From: Diplonema papillatum
Lineage: Eukaryota; Euglenozoa; Diplonemea; Diplonemida; Diplonemidae
Length of the DNA: 64,000 bases
Assembly (NCBI GenBank): GCA_030068145.1
Contig: JAPJBO010000831.1
Coordinates: forward strand, 1-64,000
Direction of reading: 5' to 3'
Both the position numbers and the translations under genes were made by a program. Below are positions 59,101 to 64,000 of this stretch, one piece after another. How positions within the stretch are numbered: position 1 is the stretch's first letter; the number at the start of each line of letters is the position of its first letter. The notes beneath the pieces are model-generated. The model was not told the origin of the DNA. It made no database searches and was given only the letters and a program-made list of their open reading frames with translations.

Positions 59101-61460
59101 CACACACTGCACCGTAGTTTTGTTTTATTTTTTTACTTTTTTGTTGTCGAAAACATATTGTGGTTGAGGTGCCACTCAGATGTAGATCTAAAGCCGCCCA
59201 CGTCAAATTTTGTTAAGCATTGAGTTCTTTTAAGTACATGAACCACATGGATTAGCATGCACTGTTTGTTAAGCAGCGGCTGCCAAAACTTGCCGTGACG
59301 CCTATTTGATGCAAACTGGAACCCACTTCCTTGCTCGGGTTCCGTCTTCGTATCGCAATTCGCAAGATTGTAAGTATATAAGGGAAGGGAGGGGTTTAGG
59401 CAGAAGGTTCGACAAAGTGGCGGAGACAAGTCTGTACTGTAGTATGGTATGATTTGGTCAATACGGCATGTGCGGTAATAGTTGCGGTTGTAGTACACAT
59501 ATCGGAACCCTCAGTTGAACTACGAGACCTTTTCTAGAGTGAAAGTTTGCTTCTTAAAATGTTCATCACCTGTTTTGGTCATTTTCACAGCACACTAATG
59601 CTGGCACCAATAATATCATGTAACACAAAAGGGTACCTCGCCATCGATGTTGAAGATGGTCAGGAAATTCTGCGAGCGCGTGCCTCGTGTCGTGGTCGCA
59701 GCTACGGGGTCTTCGACGAGCATGGACCGGATGGCTACGACGGTAGTGTCGGTGCCATCGGGGAGAAACTTGAAGTCGGCGAATCCCAAATTGGGGTTGA
59801 CGGAGCACTTGACGGTCGTCCACGTGCACTGCACCATGGAAGAGTTGCACCGGATGATGACGTTGCCTGCACGCCCCTTGTGGTCCCCGTCATCGTACGG
59901 CTCCTGACTGACACGGAACGGCAGGAATACCCACTGTTCCAAAGCATCACTCCATTGAACCGCCTCGTGCACCACGTATCCCGGCGGGTTGCATTTGACG
60001 ATCTCCCGGATGCGTTTGAAGACGTTCTCCCACAACACACTGCGGGCCCTCCCGTCCTTATCACCTGGCAGCACTTTCACCCACTGAAAGTCGTTGTGCA
60101 CGATGTCCCCGTGCTCGACCCACTCCTTCCCGATGCTTCCCGTGTAAAGCCGCCCGTCTTTTGTCGCCATCCACTTGCATTTGAACGGCCGCTCACTGTT
60201 GCCGTCGCCTCCCGCCAATATCCACCTGTGTTGGCGTTGCTGTCTCAGAGCTAGCTACTGGACGAACCTCCTTGTGCCGAAGAGCTCGAACCAATCAGTA
60301 CTTTTCAGGTCTCGGAAAGAACGCCTCTAATTGATGAAAACGCGTCAAAAGTCGCGGACGATCGTCGACTTGGATTGTGTACAGATATATATGCAGATGT
60401 GTCAGAACCCCTTCCCATGCGCACCGGGTTGCTATCCTTCCTTTTTCTAGACTGTTTCTTGTAGTAAGCGGTCGGTTTTTTGAAGTCTCCGTTTGCCTTG
60501 TGAGTTTTTCTCTGCGCAAGCAGAAGTCGGGAAGTCTTGCATACCGTGGGTACAACTCGTGCGTCTCCGTGCGAAGTTCAAAGATGATTCCAGTCTTGTC
60601 ATCGCAGGTGTACAACTTCTCATCGTCTTTCCAGTACTGCAAACACGACAGCTCCATGCCGCCCCCGCTGTGGCTGTAGCCGCCCCTGAGACGATGACGC
60701 TGCCCCCAGTCGACCTGCGGGTGAGTTCTCAGATTCGAAGCCCAGTCAGTGCCGGCCCGACCCCCCAAGCCGGTCCGGCTAACTTCCCACGCGGCCACGG
60801 AACGAGAGAGAACAAATGTGGTGTGGTCGGTGGGCCAGTTCCCCGTAGTTCCCTCGTAGTTCAACACGAGGGGGGGGTGTCTTTTTTTTTTTTTTTTTCT
60901 TTCTTGCTTTTTTTTGGGCAAATTATCTTATAGCCACCCGGTATTTTCAATATTCCCTTAGAGCCACGAAAAAAGAATTTTATTCCCTTATAGCCACGAA
61001 CTGACTACAACCGTTTTTTTTTTCCCTTGTAGCCACCACGAAAGAATTTTATTCCCTTATAGCCACGAAAAAAGAATTTTATTCCCTTATAGCCACGAAA
61101 AAAGAATTTTATTCCCGCCACGAAAAAAGAATTTTATTCCCTTATAGCCACGAAAAAAGAATTTTATTCCCTTATAGCCACGAAAAAAGAACTTTATTCT
61201 AGCCACGGAAAATGAATTTTATTCCCCTATAGCCACGGAAAATGAAGTTTATTCCTGGAGAGCCACCTTCTCCTGTTCGTGTTCATAGGGTGCCCACCGC
61301 TCGCAAGATCAGTCTAAAACTATGTTCCTACCTCCATGAGAGTTCTGAGGAGGATACCCCTGTCGTCCCCATACATCGTGAGGCTTGCTGCTCCGATCAT
61401 CAAATTGGTCCTTTGCATTTTATCCGAGGGAGAGGGAGGGGATGCAAAATGCAGTTCAGA
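52815..61460 (-). CDS. CANT1: Calcium-activated nucleotidase (apyrase), CANT1 family
   Basis: Exons seen: 61460-61332 (tentative), 60714-60545, 60225-59637 and 52886-52815 with the stop. Junction phases match: GAG|GTAGGA to GCAG|GTC (0), CCACG|GTATGC to ACAG|GTGG (2), GAG|GTACCC to GCAG|GTT (0). Family blocks run in order: GGGMELSCLQYW, KLYTCDDKTGIIFEL, then across the second join LYPR|WILAGGDGNSERPF, KWMATKDGRLYTGSIGKEW, NPPGYVVHEAVQWSDALEQW, FLPFRVSQEPYD, FADFKFLPDGTD, and a last exon with FKFEGIAIRPRG. These enzymes hydrolyse nucleoside di- and triphosphates in a calcium-dependent way, often in the secretory pathway. The N-terminal exons, with any signal sequence, are missing and should lie to the right. 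The last intron spans 6.75 kb and contains LINE-B. Confidence 0.85.
53099..53124. repeat. (GA)13 tract at the 3' end of LINE-B
   Basis: On the minus strand this is (TC)n, starting 64 nt after the ORF2 stop, at the position equivalent to the (AC)n tail of LINE-A. Confidence 0.9.
53189..57538 (-). CDS. LINE-B ORF2: AP endonuclease and reverse transcriptase
   Basis: 1,449 residues from an ATG at 57538. The endonuclease covers about 30-275 (Glu60 in CLQET, GDLN at 196-199, SRIDLVL, and THKAI near 269). Reverse transcriptase covers about 580-870: SSCGVDGWRMRE, LIPKGEGDDPLKLRPIT, HGFRKGHSCDDV, ALDFAKCFDRVP, NGILQGCPISVVLIN and the catalytic FADD at 805-808. A zinc knuckle, CEFCDGGTPGTLLHYFWEC, lies near 1135. 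The C-terminus is Arg/Pro/Ala-rich. It lacks the OTU domain, the RNase H and the paired Cys/His modules of LINE-A. Confidence 0.92.
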   Translation of the reverse strand: MVSPQLYHASYASHNLTLTTSSGSGPRLPPLRVVTINVTSLLKNVLLLCGIVADVICLQETKLTSTGQKKIRMALKECAALDVWQPFFGSCCEGRKCGNDVPSQITGGSAGVAILVRKGLPACVVSPFDVVEERAYEAARFLHVRVATGSGKGALHVVSLYGHCGHSARIEREKLVEGVLWGMRRRLGAVPIVVAGDLNTDPLNSPALRFALRNGWTDCAELHAKSLSRPPEHTCYHGEPSRIDLVLTNEIASSALGNVETFEAGFPTHKAIRAELHLTAFQQLNAVFRFPRAIPGSGLTDRTDTAALKAVVAKYRLADPCPRGLEDSQRVDFLWLRISRAAEDYLLQKSKIEGNLAAYRGRGERRRLSTQRVSARPSPEGAGADTAPLKRARCLLGRMREYSAARAKWEDMSSAPCPLSLLLKGQWDKIRSFQSFILQRTDGKCALPLIPPSAKAARGLSHTISDVCQSLAQTTLNSRYLEIARCQRELRNPLGKESFAWVKKEAPPTFYFTNGRDGRLTANLVEVDATVRRKWDPVLRMYAGKKEPEFAPFLREYGDFIAQHPCQLGPITADRLRSIARKKGVQSSCGVDGWRMREVAALPDTILEGFAAVLNEVEETGLWPDGVLDALVTLIPKGEGDDPLKLRPITVSSVVYRLWASVRLQEVLVWQEQWIHESQHGFRKGHSCDDVVMDIALSIEESLINGTPLHGIALDFAKCFDRVPQGLVLDLVEALGLHERVLAPLRHVYKYLRRRFKYPLGVGDEFKVTNGILQGCPISVVLINALLSVLSKALVSRARVSPKSFADDLYLLSRLAKLLQEGIEVTAIFGSLTGLALNEGKCASFSTSEKGPRLEVGGKAVKSVKTVKVLGVPLGTEGPVDNGRSDATVEAAARLEASPLKPRTKFRVMQTIAASAHYGAAYCANSAGGFANNSVLRTALSACLIPRSNRAKSPLATLTLVAKAHLCDPACASGYSSLRTAAKQYQKERFRLRMDALLVSGADASLKGPVGLISNLLREIRFLPAKRHSFELLSFEGATVPFSGKETLHFVREGLRLRAWRYLTTQRQGYSGIERGVDVRLLNRLWQNRATEDRLSFAIRKCIAGAVYSREWCNRKWGTDDGVCEFCDGGTPGTLLHYFWECPGPGGRWVNLRCRLDVAGVAAQNMPLCLSTRGIPPIGTPPVLVERVQKLIGTISIEMAQAQRNIATTRPWELASAAAGRYDVELARDSRELLTKQIGTRFAATLVYWLRNLRWVNTPPLPTTGVELALDFEAYTRSKLPGETFAEKGLQIGYLTRAINDLSFADTGASAFPGKWRQGVCSLRCLGAPAMPGFTHRPRFAAGRRTEAMLNGIVAVCSKDSWNDAKPVYPQDVAFAQWKLKFPIKVLAAAVGRAVARKKRARSVTRRRSPARRARPPARAPAAAPTPVPPLTVAEPQPAARLRSDLRPP
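57532..59112 (-). CDS. LINE-B ORF1
   Basis: The frame is open from 59112; the first in-frame ATG is at 58941 (MVLDGWGVP). It gives up to 526 residues. Most is a mixed alpha/beta protein without an obvious named domain. A C-terminal Cys-rich finger reads CEVCCKSMQVGQARRQC then HGPCEAVVCHACW, a possible nucleic-acid-binding element. A basic patch PGQKRSRASDE precedes it. The stop overlaps the ORF2 start in ATGGTGA. Confidence 0.8.
   Translation of the reverse strand: MQCVARLCFTPVLRCGTALQASAATIRKVRDAAAAQPNTPKGSTWAEKTRRSRPKAVMVLDGWGVPKVESGVEMGCKKGGVLVAANTEDAEYAWGAALDLIGVCPGAKVAVVCTVPWAESARHLVVLSDGNHQDVWAKYYNVTPPTVSCKTVAPGQPTTQVCLFQVRAAYVHATTWETAMKAGQSVRIMAKKAAEAEGLRMDWSSVFTKVHRRQGVCEVSVRVPVEDVPKLLRSSGKAGTFWKAMSFVNGTDTLPAVWVSDCALEEARQIASRTPNTFGVIGGAKTGVFGIRTTPEHVAATESAVGKKLSKRQRRGDKYIVTTACPAEHPSDLLAACAAAEWNVEPVGSFKRRGDTVCVVIADQGPPAPVLYRLDRASISIRKYDRSIDARQKKGFTTQCQRVKINLPREFLASLQERPEPVPGQKRSRASDETTTQDKVARVDTADNMATDCRHANWQEAYENDKAFLCEVCCKSMQVGQARRQCAHGPCEAVVCHACWAKLQDAPPTPPSPAQAPAVDPADSKW
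59140..59310 (-). repeat. Dispersed repeat R-C, copy beside LINE-B
   Basis: The copy, AAGCCGCCCACGTCAAATTT through GCAGCGGCTGCCAAAACTTG, lies in the last apyrase intron about 30 bp upstream of LINE-B. Confidence 0.8.
60443..60505. repeat. TTTCTAGACTG module, intronic copy
   Basis: Matches 41713-41775. It lies in the 319-nt apyrase intron, close to its 5' splice site at 60544. Confidence 0.75.
60936..61262. repeat. 30-bp tandem repeat array, forward
   Basis: About 11 units of TAGCCACGAAAAAAGAATTT plus TATTCCCTTA, degenerate at the ends. It lies in the intron on the 3' side of the tentative apyrase exon 61460-61332. Confidence 0.9.
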
Positions 61461-61518
61461 CTGAAATAGAAGGATGGTTGACTTGTCTGTTGGGTGGTTC
61501 AGGCTGTCCAGGCTGGTC

Positions 61519-61672
61519 AGGGAATAAAATTCTTTTTCCGTGGCTAAAAGGGAATAAAATTCTTTTTTCGTGGCTGTAAGGGAATAAATTTCTTTCGTGG
61601 TGGCTACAAGGGAAAAAAAAAACGGTTGTAGTCAGTTCGTGGCTATAAGGGAATAAAATTCTTTTTTTGTAT
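61519..61672. repeat. 30-bp tandem repeat array, inverted
   Basis: About five units in reverse orientation. Over about 150 bp it is near-complementary to 60970-61118, including the unique CTGACTACAACCG stretch, so the two arrays form one long inverted repeat with a loop of about 400 nt. Confidence 0.88.
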
Positions 61673-62213
61673 AAGCACCTGCTTTGTAGGAAATACTTGA
61701 GGAGGCTGCCAGCTGCAAAAGATCAAAGGAGGTAAATGTGCTGTAGCCCACACGAAACACAGGTGAATCTGGGTTTAGTGGCGGGCGTAAGCGTTCAACA
61801 AAAAAGACCCATTTTGTAGTTGTATTGTTTCTCCCCCTCTAGCCTCCTTCGAAGTAAGCACAAGGCAGCCCCTCGAGTATTTCCGTGGCTATAAGGGAAT
61901 TAAAAAACATGTGGTGGCTGTAAGGGAATAAAAAACATTGACGTGGCTATAAGGGAATAAAAAAACTGAAGGGACTGCTCGCGGACTTTGCAAAGAAACG
62001 AAGAGACACGATCCGGCACGTGGCGAAACGCGTGAAGTTCCTGTGCGACGACCCGTTAGCGGCACGGTGGTCCTCGCTAGTTTTGAGATATCTCGAGTAA
62101 ATCAGCACTGCGTCTTGTGTGGGGGGCAACGGAAGAGGAAGAAGTGGAAAGAGAAGGGATCGGAGCGGTAGGGAAAAGGGAGAGTGAATGACTAACGATA
62201 TCAACGGAAGGAG

Positions 62214-62257
<44 letters not shown>

Positions 62258-62789
62258 TCCGCCGGTAGAGAAACCTCGCCTAAAGAAATCAACTGCCTTC
62301 GGGTAGGCTAGTCTGACACTAGTTGTCGTCGGGAAAAAAAAAAAAAAAAATCGTGGTGGCTAGAAGGGAATAAACCCTTTTTTTTTTTTTTTTTTTGCTG
62401 AGTGCTTCAGGGATGCAGCCTTGGGTCCTGGAGAGCATTTCTAAGCTACCTTGCACTTTTGCGTCACAAAATAAGGACAATTTCGGGTAATTCGAGCGTC
62501 TCAAGATCAGAAACCCCAGGAGACAAGCCACCGGGTCCAGGCCAAAATCGGTGAATTTCGGGGGGGAACTCCTTTGTGGCGACCACTTCCCCTGCAGTCG
62601 GCCCTGGTGAAGGTGGGACGGAAGAGCTACAAAGGTGCAGCTCCAACTTGGGCAGTGCGGCCCTGTGATATACGTGCCCCGAAGAGGAACGAATAGGATG
62701 AGAAGGAAGGACAGACTGGGAGTCACGGTTTGACAGGTAGTGACAGGATTAGCTGCGGCAAAAAGGAGAGCAGGAACGGCTCTATCAGA
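61673..62789. other. Low-complexity stretch right of the apyrase exons
   Basis: Holds long A and T runs (62213-62255, 62336-62350, 62379-62396). A 34-nt segment at 61680-61713 has a good acceptor (TTTTGCAG) and a fair donor but its phase does not fit the next apyrase exon, so I do not call it an exon. Confidence 0.5.
61883..61968. repeat. 30-bp repeat, further inverted units
   Basis: Three reverse units GTGGCTATAAGGGAAT with an altered A-rich spacer. A single further unit lies at about 62352. Confidence 0.75.
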
Positions 62790-64000
62790 GGGTTTCGAAG
62801 CGATCGCGGGACCGGAGACCTTCGCGGCGGTCGGAGGAGAGAGGTAGTTCCGGGCGCTGCAGTATTGACTGGATGGGAAGTGCTGGGCGGTGGCGGGTGA
62901 CGTCTCGACGGCGGAGCTCGCCGTCGACTTTGAAGTGTGCACCGGACTGGATCTTCCGGGCAGTGTCGTAGCGACGACGGACGGGACACCGTTGAGCATG
63001 CGTGCGAGGGTACTCGGAAAACTTTTAAAACCCGTCGGGGATGCGCTGGAGCGAAACGGTGACGGACCGCTTCTGCCAGGCAGGAAACTGGAGAAGATAG
63101 GGTCGCTGAGAACGGTGGGAGCCCCGCCGTGCCTCACGGGGTACGAGATGAGGCCGATCTTCCGTGGTGGTACGGAGACGATGGAAGTGCTCGAGACACA
63201 GGTGACGACGGCACGAGTCAGCGGCGAGGCGCGGGGGATGGATCTTTTCCCGACGTACGGAGGTGGAAGGGCGAAGCGTGCGGCGAGATGGGCGGTGTTC
63301 AACGACGCTAAGGAACACGAAAAGTGGAGTGAGCGGGTGTGCCACGAGCACCAGAAAGTGAAGTGCGGCGTGTGAAAGCGCCGGGGCAAGTCGGCGTGGT
63401 GCTGTGAGGTCCACCACAAGGATGACGACGGCCTAGCGGTGAAGTTCTGCCGGCAACACCGCAGGACGCGATGCGCGACGTGTAAGACGATAGCAGAGTG
63501 CTGCCGCAACGGACACCTGATCATGGCATGCCGACGTGTGCACTGCAGCCGGCTCGCGGACTTGCGAAGTCGAAGGCCCAAACTGTGCTGTCGAAGGGGC
63601 ACCACCGGGCGGCCTTGGCGAGCGGAGAAGGCAGCAAAGAAGAAGAAGAAGAAGGCGGAGAGCCCCGTGTCTGCACCGAGGTGGCGAAGAGGGAAAACGC
63701 TCCCAGAAGCAGCGGGAGAAGATGGGACCGAAGAGCGGGAAACCTCATCGCCACCGAGAGCGAAGGTCGAGAAGACGGCGCCAACGCGAGCGAAGAAGCG
63801 GCAATCGGACTCCGCGGCGGAGCCGGTATCAAAAGGCGCAAAGGACGCATCGAAGCGCAAGCGAAGAAGCCGAGCGGGCAGACGACCCCACAGAAGGCAA
63901 CACGGTCATCGCCCTAGCGCCTTGAAGAAGCAGAAATCGACGCGCAACCGATGAACCTCGACGAGCAATCGAAGAAGAAGCGAGGCACCAAACGCGCGCC
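62790..64000 (+). mobile_element. LINE-C, decayed 3' end of a LINE-A-related element
   Basis: The plus-strand frame around 62840-63375 aligns with the LINE-A C-terminal region: GPETFAAV with GPEMWMAF, and STAELAVDFEVCTG with SFVELAVDFELRTG. It then carries the same paired Cys/His modules: CHEHQKVKC to CCEVHH, and CRQHRRTRCATC to CC. It is broken by in-frame stops near 62860 and at 63373, the latter where LINE-A has a Cys. Beyond the modules is a Lys/Arg-rich tail of about 130 residues (to 63954) absent from LINE-A. The 5' part is lost or unrecognisable. Confidence 0.72.
63439..63954 (+). CDS. LINE-C terminal frame: Cys/His module and basic tail
   Basis: About 171 codons in the same frame as the segment before 63373. 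It starts KFCRQHRRTRCATC, then ECC and NGH, and continues as a very basic Lys/Arg/Ala tail. It is part of a decayed element, not a host gene. Confidence 0.55.
   Translation: MKFCRQHRRTRCATCKTIAECCRNGHLIMACRRVHCSRLADLRSRRPKLCCRRGTTGRPWRAEKAAKKKKKKAESPVSAPRWRRGKTLPEAAGEDGTEERETSSPPRAKVEKTAPTRAKKRQSDSAAEPVSKGAKDASKRKRRSRAGRRPHRRQHGHRPSALKKQKSTRNR

Larger units (their letters stand above)
53125..59112 (-). mobile_element. LINE-B, two-ORF LINE inside an apyrase intron
   Basis: About 6.0 kb. ORF1 ends at 57532 and ORF2 runs 57538-53189, followed by a 64-nt 3' UTR and a (TC)n tail. ORF2 has an AP-type endonuclease and reverse transcriptase but no RNase H. The 5' limit is unclear: ORF1 is open to about 59112 without an early ATG, so a few bases may be missing. 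The same-strand orientation puts it in sense with the host gene. Both frames are intact, so it looks young. Confidence 0.88.

Noticed and set aside
60936-61262. CRISPR-like array
   Set aside because: Units are contiguous 30-bp tandem repeats without unique spacers, in eukaryotic intronic DNA.
62319-63860. 513-codon minus-strand frame at the right end
   Set aside because: It runs through A/T homopolymers and antisense to LINE-C; the plus strand matches LINE-A.

Overview
The window is from the nuclear genome of a microbial eukaryote, most likely a protist. Coding sequence is GC-rich and proteins are rich in Ala, Arg and polyGln. Introns are GT-AG, mostly about 320 to 1,300 bp, with one of 68 bp. 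I cannot name the lineage. Every host gene I can support is on the minus strand across about 61 kb, which recalls the one-directional gene arrays of dinoflagellate relatives, but I saw no spliced-leader sequence and do not press the point.

Host genes, left to right, all minus strand: an unidentified protein with tandem repeats that runs off the left edge (1-1603); a large polyGln and coiled-coil protein in two exons (2642-7842); a class I SAM methyltransferase (13102-13965); methylmalonyl-CoA epimerase in two exons (15910-16834); a six-span membrane protein fused to a STE11/MAPKKK-like kinase (18499-21291); an F5/8-type (discoidin) domain protein in four exons (22699-27168); the last exons of an unidentified gene (40790-41331); a PH-domain coiled-coil protein (43089-45115); an unidentified protein with a short coiled coil (47869-49512); and a calcium-activated nucleotidase/apyrase (CANT1 family), whose exons are spread from 52815 to at least 61460.

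Mobile DNA fills much of the rest. From 27.2 to 40.6 kb lies a stack of elements embedded in (TG/AC)n microsatellite: a tyrosine-recombinase retroelement with split direct repeats (27566-32437), a 5'-truncated LINE end (32483-32916), and an apparently full-length LINE (33290-40585) coding for an OTU-like protease, an AP-type endonuclease, reverse transcriptase and RNase H. A second LINE family (53125-59112) sits inside the last intron of the apyrase gene. A decayed LINE end on the plus strand (about 62790-64000) closes the window. The 7.9-13.1 kb stretch is a graveyard of short repeats with a tRNA-like sequence, strong palindromes and a possible Crypton-like fragment.

Several short dispersed repeat families (here called R-A to R-D) recur in introns and gene flanks. 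Complementary arrays of a 30-bp repeat flank one tentative apyrase exon. Two genes carry decayed tandem copies of their own 3' ends just downstream. Exon joins come from open frames, GT/AG sites and matching phases read by eye; no search or alignment program was run.
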